Shown piece by piece: positions 56,926 to 64,000 of a DNA stretch of 64,000 bases (position 1 is the first letter of the stretch; each line of letters starts with the position of its first letter). Source of the stretch: Lysinibacillus pakistanensis (GTDB taxonomy: Bacteria; Bacillota; Bacilli; Bacillales_A; Planococcaceae). The position numbers were made by a program, and so were the translations under genes. The stretch spans positions 866,501 through 930,500 of the forward strand of contig NZ_CP126101.1 of assembly GCF_030123245.1 (NCBI RefSeq), read 5' to 3'. Below the pieces are notes generated by a model, which was given only the letters and a program-made list of their open reading frames with translations, had not been told where the DNA came from and did not search any database.

Positions 56926-57795
56926 TCACTTAAAAACATTTTTTGCCACATGGAGAAATTCCTTAACTGCAGGAGAAGCATTTGCAATAGAATGACAGGC
57001 AAGTGCTACTTCACGGCTGTTTTCAATATTTAGTTTGCTGATTTTTATGTTTTGCTGTGTCTTTAAATATAATTCTGGACCTATCGTAATGCCAAGTCCT
57101 TCCTGTACCATATTAGCGATGGTTGTACAGTCGTGTACTTCAAAAAGAATAGATGGTTTAATTTGCGCTTCTGCAAATAATTCCTCAACATGTGATTGGT
57201 ACATCCCTGTTGGCATAATAAAGGATTCATCCATTAAATCATTCATTTCTACTGTTTCTTTAAAATGGAATTGATGATCAGGGTGATAAGCGACTACCAT
57301 CTTGTCTTTAATCAAAGGAACTAAATCGAAATTTGGATTTGATTTTCCTTTTACTACAAATCCAATGTCAATAATGCCTGAACCCAACCATTCTGTAATT
57401 TCCTCATAGGTTCCTTCGTAAAATTTAAAATCTATTTTAGGATGTTTTTTCCGGAATTTCACAAGTAATTTAGGCAATAAGCAAGAAGAAGCACTTGCAA
57501 AAGTGCCGATACGAATAATACCTGTTTCCAAGCTTGTCATAAGTGCAATTTCTTGATTAATGACTTCCACTCTTTTCAATATTTCTCTAATATTCGGCAG
57601 AATTTTTTGCCCTATTTCTGTAAGTGTTATTCCTTTTTTTCGATCACGAATTAATAAAGAAACTCCCCATTCAGATTCTAAACTCGCAACTGCATGACTC
57701 ACGGCTGATTGAGTCATATTTAATGTTTCAGCAGTTTCTGTAAAACTTCCTAGCTCGACTACTTTTGCAATGATTTCGTAGCGCACAATAGTCAT
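56926..57795 (-). CDS. LysR-family transcriptional regulator
   Basis: 289 residues. The winged HTH (about 1-60: AKVVELGSFTETAETLNMTQSAVSHAVASLE) is followed by a LysR effector domain (IRIGTFASASSCLLPKLLVKFRKKHP, GLGITIGPELYL). Divergent from the MFS exporter gene with a 100-bp intergenic region, the usual LysR arrangement. It probably controls that gene in response to an unknown effector. No palindromic T-N11-A site was pinned down. Confidence 0.92.
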   Translation of the reverse strand: MTIVRYEIIAKVVELGSFTETAETLNMTQSAVSHAVASLESEWGVSLLIRDRKKGITLTEIGQKILPNIREILKRVEVINQEIALMTSLETGIIRIGTFASASSCLLPKLLVKFRKKHPKIDFKFYEGTYEEITEWLGSGIIDIGFVVKGKSNPNFDLVPLIKDKMVVAYHPDHQFHFKETVEMNDLMDESFIMPTGMYQSHVEELFAEAQIKPSILFEVHDCTTIANMVQEGLGITIGPELYLKTQQNIKISKLNIENSREVALACHSIANASPAVKEFLHVAKNVFK

Positions 57796-57895
57796 GAGTA
57801 ATTACTCATCTCCTTTATTAAAAACATCAATTTTACTTATATTAACATGGGACCTAAAATAAAAACAGCAGTTCAAATATAAGGAGATGTACAAA

Positions 57896-59074
57896 TTGAA
57901 AAATAATATAAATCAACTAATCATCATACTTTTAGCTTTAGGAGCTTTTGTAACAGGAACAGCAGAGTTTGTTGTTTCTGGAATTTTAGAACTGATTTCT
58001 TTTGAATTAGATGTTTCAATTTCAATAGCTGGCCAGTTGATTACGATTTATTCTTTATCTTATGCCATTGGAGCTTTGATTTTGGTCATACTAACGTCTA
58101 AATTGGACCGTAAAAAAGTGCTTTTATATGCTATCTCTATATTTATTCTAGGAAATCTAGTTGCATTTTTTAGCTATAATTTTGTCTTTCTTATGTTATC
58201 CAGAGTCATTATGGCGATGAGTGGAGGATTATACATTGTTGTTGCCACCAATTATGCTGCGCAAATTGCAGTTCCAGAAAAAAGAGGTAGTGCTATGGCA
58301 ACAGTCATTACTGGTTTCACTGTTTCATTAGTACTTGGAGTGCCTATCGGTACATTTTTAGCTGGACATTTTGATTGGCACTATATTTTCTTAATCATTG
58401 CGTTTGGCACAGTTTTTTTATTGATAGGACTATACAAATTATTACCATATATAGAAGGAAACCAACCGCTGCCATTTAAACAACAGTTGCAAATAATTAA
58501 AGATAAACGAGTCCTTACAGGTTTAATGACAACGATCTTTTGGATTTTAGGATATACTATGGTGTTTGCCTACATTGCTCCATTATTAAGTCATACTGCT
58601 GGCTTTTCTATTGAAATGACAAGTATCGCTTTATTTGTTTTAGGCACTTTTGCTTTTATTGGTTCACGCTTTGGAGGATATGCGGTAGACAGATGGGGAC
58701 CTAATCGAACAATATCATTAAGTTTATGTGTTCATATCATCTCTTTATTTGTACTAGCATTTACACAGTATAGGGCAGTGGGTGTATTTGTCACACTAGC
58801 TTTTTGGGGAGTAGCAACTTGGACAACGACACCAGCAAAGCAGTTTTATCTGATTTCACTAAAACCACAATCCTCTGAAACAGTACTCAGTTTTAATACC
58901 GCCTTAATGAATGTGGGAATGATGCTGGGCTCTGCATTAGGAGGAATCATTATTCAATATACTAATATAGAAAATTTAAGCTGGATTGGTGGATTATTCG
59001 TTATACTCGCACTTATTTTTATCAGATGTTCTTTCTACCTAAATAAAAAAGTTATGAATCACCATCGACTTTAA
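57896..59074 (+). CDS. MFS transporter, DHA1/AraJ-type efflux protein
   Basis: 392 residues from TTG 57896, nine bases after AAGGAG (57881-57886). ATG 57887 lies too close to that site. Twelve membrane segments. Motif A variant LTSKLDRKKVLL between helices 2 and 3, and the motif C-like GFTVSLVLGVPIGTFLAG in helix 5, mark drug/sugar H+ antiporters. Substrate unknown. Paired with the divergent LysR regulator. Followed by a terminator. Confidence 0.9.
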   Translation: MKNNINQLIIILLALGAFVTGTAEFVVSGILELISFELDVSISIAGQLITIYSLSYAIGALILVILTSKLDRKKVLLYAISIFILGNLVAFFSYNFVFLMLSRVIMAMSGGLYIVVATNYAAQIAVPEKRGSAMATVITGFTVSLVLGVPIGTFLAGHFDWHYIFLIIAFGTVFLLIGLYKLLPYIEGNQPLPFKQQLQIIKDKRVLTGLMTTIFWILGYTMVFAYIAPLLSHTAGFSIEMTSIALFVLGTFAFIGSRFGGYAVDRWGPNRTISLSLCVHIISLFVLAFTQYRAVGVFVTLAFWGVATWTTTPAKQFYLISLKPQSSETVLSFNTALMNVGMMLGSALGGIIIQYTNIENLSWIGGLFVILALIFIRCSFYLNKKVMNHHRL

Positions 59075-59097
59075 TGAATTAAAAAGTAATTTCTAAA

Positions 59098-59132
59098 CTC
59101 AACTGCCTTGATATTCAGTTGGGTTTTTATTT
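59098..59132 (+). terminator. Terminator after the MFS gene
   Basis: CTCAACTG and CAGTTGGG arms around CCTTGATATT, followed by TTTTTATTTTTTT. Confidence 0.8.
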
Positions 59133-59385
59133 TTTTAATACTCTTCGATATTTGGCATTTTATAAAAAATCTTGTTGAAGGTTATGGAAGGGGGAAATCA
59201 TCACCCACATTTGCAGTTGCGAAGGGAGAGGAAATGCATGTTAGAACGAACGTACCGAATGGCAAGTTCGCTGTGCATTTTAACGCCTTTTGTAAACGAG
59301 TATTGAAGAAGTTAACAAGGAACTTTCATTAGAGTATGACTAATGAGTATAGGATTTAATAAACATCTTAGTTATTCCATTAAAG

Positions 59386-59450
59386 GGCGCGTTTATTTAG
59401 GAACGCGTCTTTTTCTTTTAAAGGGCCATTTAATAGAATAAAATACAATA
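59386..59450. repeat. R2-family composite repeat
   Basis: GGGCGCGTTTATTTAGGAAC hairpin, then CTTTTAAAGGGCCATTTAAT and AGAATAAAATACAAT. Same layout as 54211. Confidence 0.6.
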
Positions 59451-59622
59451 ATTAATGGACGCGAGGATTGTGAAGAGTACTTAAACTAAACCAGCTAATA
59501 GTTTGTCAATAATTTTCTGTTAAAAGTTTAATAGGAGAGTGCTATACTAAAAAGTGCATGACAAATAACCTTCCTAAAGTTTGTTTTTGGAAGGTTTTGT
59601 TCGATTTAGCTGTACTTACTTA

Positions 59623-60858
59623 TCAAGCTAAATCTTGGTACGCAGTTCTGTTTTTTAGTAAGGCAAAAATCCAATGTATAAGTTTATTAACACAAGCTAT
59701 AATCGCTACTTTAAAAGGTTTTCCTTCGTCACGTTTTTTATCATAGAATTCACGTAATTTCTTGTTTCGAGGAATGATTGTATCGTCTGTTTTAGTTTTT
59801 CTGCAATCTCGTATTGCACAACGAACAGCCATAAACAAGGCATGACGAAGTCTACTTGAACCTCGTTTTGTAATTCGATTCTTGGTCGCTGAAAATTTAC
59901 CTGATTCGAAAACACTTGGGTCAACTCCAGCGAAAGCCACAAGCTTTTTAGGGTTGTTAAATCGATCTATTTCACCAATCTCAGAAATAATCGTTGCAGC
60001 GATTTTTTCACCGATGCCTGGGATAGATTTGATAATACTATATTCTTCAATTTCTTTAGCGAGGGCATCTATTTCTGACTCTAACTTTGATAGGTGCTCT
60101 TTGTACTGAAGAAGGATCTTTATATACATATCCAGACTTAAAATATGACTTTGATAAACTGTTTTTTCAAAAGGATTACGAGCTGCAGCGGCTTTAAGCT
60201 GTAAAGCTTTTTCATTTGCCCATCTAATGGACCTACTCTTACATAGTTCATATATTTTGTCTGTAATGGATTCCTCACTTGCTTTCAAAATATCTTCTGA
60301 AGAAGGGAACTCGGAAAGAGTTAATAGTGAAACCATAGAATATAAGTCTCCGAAAACCCCTTTATATTCAGGAAATATCTGTTCAAGGACTGCCTGAAAT
60401 TGCAACTTAGTTTGAATCATTACGCCAGTTATATTTTCATGTTGTCTAGTAAGATTACGAAGGTTTAATAATTGCACACCACGTTTTTTATATGGCTCCA
60501 GTTCCTCTTTATAGAACAATTCACAAAGAAGATAGGCATCAATGGCATCCGTTTTTACTTTTCTCAAACTGGAACCTCTTGCCTTATATGAAATTAACGG
60601 ATTAATGATAATCAATAAATATCCTCGTTCTTCTAAATAATGTATGACAGGGGCACCATAATGTCCTGTAGCTTCTAAAATGATCGTAGGCTTCATACCA
60701 GCCTCGTTTTTTACATCCTCTAAAAATATAACTAAGTCATTCAGACCTTCTAAAGTATGCGTTACCTTAAAACTTTTACGATATGGTTTGCCTTTATCTA
60801 AAAATGCTTGTACCTGGCTTTCTCCTTTTGAAATATCCAGACCAACGACTGGATTCAT
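59623..60858 (-). CDS. IS110-family transposase (element A)
   Basis: 411 residues, full length. The N-terminal DEDD RuvC-like domain has VVGLDISKGES, ILEATGHYGAP and VKTDAIDAYLL. A coiled middle follows. The C-terminal Tnp_20 domain has IIKSIPGIGEKIAATIISEIG (helix-hairpin-helix-like), AFAGVDPSVFESGKFSATKN with the conserved Ser, and ITKRGSSRLRHAL. The frame is intact. GGAGGAGATTA precedes the ATG. Confidence 0.95.
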   Translation of the reverse strand: MNPVVGLDISKGESQVQAFLDKGKPYRKSFKVTHTLEGLNDLVIFLEDVKNEAGMKPTIILEATGHYGAPVIHYLEERGYLLIIINPLISYKARGSSLRKVKTDAIDAYLLCELFYKEELEPYKKRGVQLLNLRNLTRQHENITGVMIQTKLQFQAVLEQIFPEYKGVFGDLYSMVSLLTLSEFPSSEDILKASEESITDKIYELCKSRSIRWANEKALQLKAAAARNPFEKTVYQSHILSLDMYIKILLQYKEHLSKLESEIDALAKEIEEYSIIKSIPGIGEKIAATIISEIGEIDRFNNPKKLVAFAGVDPSVFESGKFSATKNRITKRGSSRLRHALFMAVRCAIRDCRKTKTDDTIIPRNKKLREFYDKKRDEGKPFKVAIIACVNKLIHWIFALLKNRTAYQDLA

Positions 60859-61106
60859 TATTAATCTCCTCCTAGAATCATAATTTGCCAGTTACCCCTA
60901 ATCCTCCATGCAGTGTCATAGCTTCGCTTGTTATACGAGGTCTAAGTCCCAACCAGCTTCAATCATGTTTCTGCAAGTAGGGGGCGAACGGTTTAGTTGA
61001 CGGGGTCAAGCCCCACGTGCAGATACGTTCTACCCTGGCTACTGCTATAATAAAACTATATAAAAAATGGTCAACCAGAAATATCTGGCTGACCTTATAA
61101 TACGAA
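60859..61106 (-). ncRNA. Noncoding left end of IS110 element A, candidate bridge RNA
   Basis: About 248 bp before the transposase ATG, strongly conserved with element B (62597-62843) although noncoding. Read in the transposase direction: TTCGTATTATA, hairpin CAGCCAG..CTGGTTG with T run, CAGTAGCCAGGGTAGAACGT, a variable loop, CCCCCTACTTG, GCTGGTTGGGACTTAGA, CTCGTATAACAAGCGAAGCT. Contains TCAACTAAAC (complement of 60991-61000), which can pair with GTTTAGTTGA of the R3 palindrome. IS110 elements make their guide RNA from this end. Confidence 0.65.
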
Positions 61107-61183
61107 CGGTGCAGGTTAGTTTAAGAAGACAACCCTGTACTATTTATATAAAATTAAAATAAAAACGAATCGGGGATAACGAC

Positions 61184-61579
61184 TTGGAACTTGAATATTT
61201 TAAATTTAATGAAAAACCAATTAAAGCAATCGAACTTATGAAACTTTATAAAGATGCAGGTTGGTGGGAGGAAAGAAAAGAACAAGATATTGAAGAAATG
61301 TTAAAAAGGGAAATTTCAATTGGTGTATGGAAAGAGGGTACTCTTATTGGGTTTGCAAGGGCTATAACGGACGGAAATTTTAGGGCTTATATAGAAGACG
61401 TTGTTATACATCAAGCATATCAAAAGTCAGGCATTGGAAAGAATCTTGTATCAAAATTGTTAGACGAACTATCTCATATTGATGTTATTAGCTTGTTTTG
61501 TGAAGAACATTTAATTCCTTTTTACAAAAAAAACAACTTTAAATACAGTAAATCACAATTTGTATTACATAGAAAATGA
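61184..61579 (+). CDS. GNAT family N-acetyltransferase
   Basis: 131 residues from TTG 61184 (GGGGATAAC upstream). LYKDAGWWEER is the typical start of this subgroup. The core has IGFARAITDGNFRAYIEDVVIHQAYQKSGIGKNLVSKLL (acetyl-CoA loop Q..G.G) and EEHLIPFYKKNNFKYSKSQF. Substrate unknown. Cargo-like position between two IS110 elements. Confidence 0.88.
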   Translation: MELEYFKFNEKPIKAIELMKLYKDAGWWEERKEQDIEEMLKREISIGVWKEGTLIGFARAITDGNFRAYIEDVVIHQAYQKSGIGKNLVSKLLDELSHIDVISLFCEEHLIPFYKKNNFKYSKSQFVLHRK

Positions 61580-61648
61580 TAACATCTTATAAAGCTAATG
61601 GGGTGCAAGAGTTAAACAAGGTGTTGCAAAGGAGCATCTTTTTTCTTG

Positions 61649-61675
61649 TTGAGCTAACGAAGCAGGTTAGTTGAA
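61649..61675. repeat. REP-like palindrome R3, uninterrupted copy
   Basis: TTGAGCTAAC, loop GAAGCAG, GTTAGTTGAA. Lies between the two IS110 elements and is not occupied. Confidence 0.7.
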
Positions 61676-61762
61676 GAGTGATGTTTAACTTGTGTTCAAC
61701 TATAGTGCCAGATTGTTAGAGGATATAAAATTACAGTTACACGAAGGGGAGAAACATTAGGT

Positions 61763-61945
61763 GTGAAAAATAAAGATCTAATAAATAGTTTAATACCACT
61801 AGGGATGATTTTTGGTTCTGCTATTGGTGTAATTCTTGGCATATTTTTCGAACCAATTTCTCAAGGATTTTCAATTGTTATAGGAGCTGGAATTGGGTTA
61901 TTACTGGGTTCTATCGCTTATGGATTTTATAGTAAGAAAGGGTAG
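61763..61945 (+). CDS. Small glycine-zipper membrane protein
   Basis: 60 residues from GTG 61763 (GAAGGGGAGAAAC upstream). Two helices with GxxxG repeats: LIPLGMIFGSAIGVILGIFF and FSIVIGAGIGLLLGSIAYGF. Function unknown. Confidence 0.65.
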   Translation: MKNKDLINSLIPLGMIFGSAIGVILGIFFEPISQGFSIVIGAGIGLLLGSIAYGFYSKKG

Positions 61946-62060
61946 AATACAACAATTGGGCGCGATTGCGGGGTAGCTTTACTATAAAAGTGTTAGTCAG
62001 TAATAAAAGTGCTAAAATACAAAGTGACTTAATCATTCTGTAACAATAGGAGAGACAATA

Positions 62061-62483
62061 ATGATTCAATCAATAGTTCATATCGCATTAGTAGTAAAAG
62101 ACTACGATGAAGCAATAGAGTTCTATACAAAGAAACTAAATTTTGAATTAGTCGAAGATATTTATCAACCAGAACAAAACAAACGCTGGGTAGTGGTGTC
62201 CCCTCCTGGTTCAGTAGGTACCACAATATTATTAGCTAAAGCATCTAAACCTGAGCAGGAACCCTTTATAGGTAATCAGTCGGGTGGTAGAGTTTTTCTT
62301 TTCTTAAATACTGACGATTTTTGGAGAGATTATAACTATATGAAATCAAAAGGAATTGAATTTGAGAGAGAACCAAAAGAGCAATCATATGGAATAGTTG
62401 CAGTGTTTAAGGATTTATACGGGAATTTATGGGATTTGTTGCAACTAAATGTTGATCATCCCATTGCTCAAAGAATTAAGTAG
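62061..62483 (+). CDS. VOC (glyoxalase/bleomycin resistance) family protein
   Basis: 140 residues. Two beta-alpha-beta-beta-beta modules: IVHIALVVKDYDEAIEFYTKKLNFEL and GRVFLFLNTDDFWRDYNYMKSKGIEFEREP. Metal-site candidates are His at the start of module 1 (IVHIALVV) and Glu in LNFELVED; YGIVAVFKDLYGNLWDLLQ ends module 2. Substrate unknown. AATAGGAGAGAC precedes the ATG. Confidence 0.88.
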   Translation: MIQSIVHIALVVKDYDEAIEFYTKKLNFELVEDIYQPEQNKRWVVVSPPGSVGTTILLAKASKPEQEPFIGNQSGGRVFLFLNTDDFWRDYNYMKSKGIEFEREPKEQSYGIVAVFKDLYGNLWDLLQLNVDHPIAQRIK

Positions 62484-62596
62484 GATAAACTGGAAATTTC
62501 CAATAATTAGGAAAGCTCTTTTTCTATGAATGATAGTGGTGCAACCGTAAAAAGAACTGTTTTTTGTGAAAAAATGTACTTAAACAAACGGGGGCT

Positions 62597-62843
62597 TTCG
62601 TATTATATAGTTCAGCCAGAACTTTCTGGTTGAACTTTTTTTATTTAGATTTAATCTATCAGTAGCCAGGGTAGAACGTACGGGTGCGAGGGACATTGAT
62701 CCCGTCAACTAAACTGTTCACCCCCTACTTGTAGAAATATGTTTGAGGCTGGTTGGGACTTAGATCTCGTATAACAAGCGAAGCTATAATACTACTTGGA
62801 GGTAATAGGGGTTACTGGTGAATACGTTGTAGGAGGAGAAAAA
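62597..62843 (+). ncRNA. Noncoding left end of IS110 element B, candidate bridge RNA
   Basis: Matches the left end of element A block by block: CAGCCAG..CTGGTTG hairpin with T run (about 62613-62640), CAGTAGCCAGGGTAGAACGT (62660-62679), CCCCCTACTTG, CTGGTTGGGACTTAGA, CTCGTATAACAAGCGAAGCT. The segment between (62681-62700) differs from A, as expected of a guide loop or its stem. TCAACTAAAC lies at 62705-62714. Confidence 0.65.
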
Positions 62844-64000
62844 ATGAACCCAGTAGTGGGTATTGATGTAGCTAAAGATGAAAGTGAAGTACAAGCTTTT
62901 TTAGAAAAAGGAAAGCCATATGGGGAAAATTTTTCAATTAAGCATAATCGTGAAGAGTTAGACAAGTTTATAGGATTTTTAGGAGAGATTAGATCGATAG
63001 CAGGGAGTAAGCCTGTTGTCATTTTGGAATCAACAGGTCATTATCATACACCGATTATTCAATGTTTAGAAGAAAATGAAATACTTTATATTTTGTTAAA
63101 TCCGATCATCTCTTATCAAGCAAAGAAGTCAAGTTTAAGAAAGGTAAAGACAGATGCCTTCGATGCCTATCAATTATGTGTTCTCTATTACAAAGAGGAA
63201 TTCGAACCTTATAGAATGAGAGGGATTCAGCTTCTAAACCTTCGTAATCTATCGAGACAACAGGAGATTATAACGAATATGTATGTGGAAGCTAAGTTGC
63301 AATTTCATACTATTTTAGATCAGGTTTTCCCTGAATATAGAAAAGTTTTTGGAGATCTTTTTTCTAAAGTTTCTTTGTTGATATTGAAAGAATATCCAAC
63401 GTCAGAAAAAATTCTAGAATCTAACGAGGATGATTTATCAAATAGTATACGTGAATATTGTCCGAGTCGCTCTGCCCTATGGGCAAGAGAAAAGGCAAGA
63501 AAACTGATAGATTCAGCCAATCAAAATCCTTTTCAGAAGGTGATGTATCAAAGTCACTTATTTAATCTGAATATGTATATTGATATCCTATTTCATTACC
63601 AAGGACACCTTTCGGAATTAGAGGGCCAAATGTTATCCCTGGCAAGTGAAATAGAAGAATATAAGATTATCCAATCAATCCCTGGAATCGGTGAAAAGAT
63701 CGCTGCAACGATCATTTCTGAAATTGGGGAAATTGATCGGTTTAATCATCCTAAAAAATTGGTTGCCTACGCCGGAATTGATCCGAGTGTTTATTCGTCA
63801 GGAAAATTCACAGCGACAACGAATCGGATTACTAAACGTGGTTCTAGTAGGCTAAGGCACAGTTTATATTTAGCTGTTTTGTGTGGAATAAGAAGCTCTA
63901 GAAATAAAAAACTCAAAGAGTTTTATGACAAGAAACGGTCAGAAGGAAAACCTTCAAAAGTTGCGTTAGTTGCTTGTATTAATAAACTTCTTCAATGGAT
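62844..64000 (+). CDS. IS110-family transposase (element B), 3' end beyond the window
   Basis: 385 codons open to the window end from ATG 62844 (GTAGGAGGAGAAAAA upstream). MNPVVGIDVAKDES, ILESTGHYHTP and VKTDAFDAYQL form the DEDD domain; SIPGIGEKIAATIISEIGEI, AYAGIDPSVYSSGKFTATTN and ITKRGSSRLRHSL form the Tnp_20 domain. Roughly 60% identical to the element A protein by eye. About 13 residues between the RHSL helix and RNKKL are missing relative to A, a possible small deletion or natural variant. Confidence 0.92.
   Translation, partial: MNPVVGIDVAKDESEVQAFLEKGKPYGENFSIKHNREELDKFIGFLGEIRSIAGSKPVVILESTGHYHTPIIQCLEENEILYILLNPIISYQAKKSSLRKVKTDAFDAYQLCVLYYKEEFEPYRMRGIQLLNLRNLSRQQEIITNMYVEAKLQFHTILDQVFPEYRKVFGDLFSKVSLLILKEYPTSEKILESNEDDLSNSIREYCPSRSALWAREKARKLIDSANQNPFQKVMYQSHLFNLNMYIDILFHYQGHLSELEGQMLSLASEIEEYKIIQSIPGIGEKIAATIISEIGEIDRFNHPKKLVAYAGIDPSVYSSGKFTATTNRITKRGSSRLRHSLYLAVLCGIRSSRNKKLKEFYDKKRSEGKPSKVALVACINKLLQW

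Larger units (their letters stand above)
59490..61106 (-). mobile_element. IS110-family element A, complete, inserted in an R3 palindrome
   Basis: Contains one transposase gene (minus strand), about 130 bp beyond its 3' end and about 250 bp of noncoding left end. Joining the flanks (..GAGTACTTAAACTAA at 59489 and CGGTGCAGGTTAGTTTAAG from 61107) rebuilds a full R3 palindrome like 51650-51678. This defines the borders to within 1-2 bases, with AA present at both junctions as possible core. No terminal inverted repeats, as usual for IS110. About 1.6 kb long. Confidence 0.85.
62597..64000 (+). mobile_element. IS110-family element B, runs off the window
   Basis: Left end TTCGTATTATA at 62597, the same as element A. 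The left flank TACTTAAACAAACGGGGGC (62577-62595) is the left half of an R3 palindrome; the right half must lie beyond 64000. Opposite orientation to element A, with the acetyltransferase, small membrane protein and VOC genes between them. Confidence 0.85.

Noticed and set aside
59108-59332. 74-codon open frame after the MFS gene
   Set aside because: Begins in the MFS terminator, lacks a ribosome-binding site and has no family resemblance.
59490-64000. Composite transposon formed by the two IS110 elements
   Set aside because: IS110 elements move as circles by guided recombination and lack terminal inverted repeats. The copies are inverted and clearly diverged, so joint mobilisation of the genes between them is not supported.

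Overview
The window is chromosomal DNA from a spore-forming, low-GC Bacillota. Gene content and order match the Bacillus subtilis yis/yit/yjb/yjc region, but a ClpB-type chaperone, a spoVA operon beside the coat genes and the intergenic repeats point to Lysinibacillus or a close Bacillaceae/Planococcaceae relative. The genus is my inference; the spore-former assignment rests on tlp, cotY/Z, spoVAC-AD-AE, spoVIF and a yjcZ-type gene. I saw no rRNA, tRNA or CRISPR array.

Layout. 1-4331: the 3' part of a group II intron (maturase, domains V/VI) sits inside addA, just upstream of helicase motif III. 4400-12743: a DUF418 membrane protein, yisK, yisL, a secreted GH13 protein whose catalytic motifs are eroded, yitS, yitU, yitV, yitW and a [4Fe-4S]-type Fnr. 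12884-15121: a ClpB without its N domain, behind a SigA promoter carrying a CtsR box. 15172-19850: yjzD, fabH-fabF, a small membrane protein and trpS with a Trp T-box. 20292-31240: the stress/competence/(p)ppGpp block spx, mecA, coiA, pepF, yjbH, yjbI, yjbJ, yjbK, yjbL, relQ, nadK and an rluD-like gene. 31587-39526: mgtE, then spore genes (cotO-like, cotY/Z, a YhcN-like lipoprotein with spoVAC-AD-AE, yjcZ-like, spoVIF), then yjcF, yjcG, yjcH and a PgpA homologue.

39600-64000 is increasingly accessory. It opens with a 0.7 kb island bounded by near-identical terminators. Next is an unusual oligopeptide-type ABC importer: a circularly permuted binding protein, two permeases with long N-terminal extensions, and a fused double ATPase. 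Then come two paralogous mini membrane proteins, a lipoprotein nuclease, a second DUF418 protein, a long stretch of relics and dispersed hairpin repeats, tlp, an ECF sigma/anti-sigma pair, a truncated methyltransferase and a LysR/MFS pair. Two related IS110-family elements in opposite orientation close the window. Each carries about 240 bp of conserved noncoding left end (candidate bridge RNA) and each sits inside a REP-like palindrome of the host.

Most notable: (1) the two IS110 elements, their candidate bridge RNAs and palindromic targets; for one the empty site can be rebuilt exactly. (2) The permuted substrate-binding protein with its unusual permeases. (3) The GH13 pseudoenzyme. (4) The N-domainless, CtsR-controlled ClpB. 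(5) The group II intron in addA. (6) A hairpin covering the ribosome-binding site of the yjcZ-like gene.
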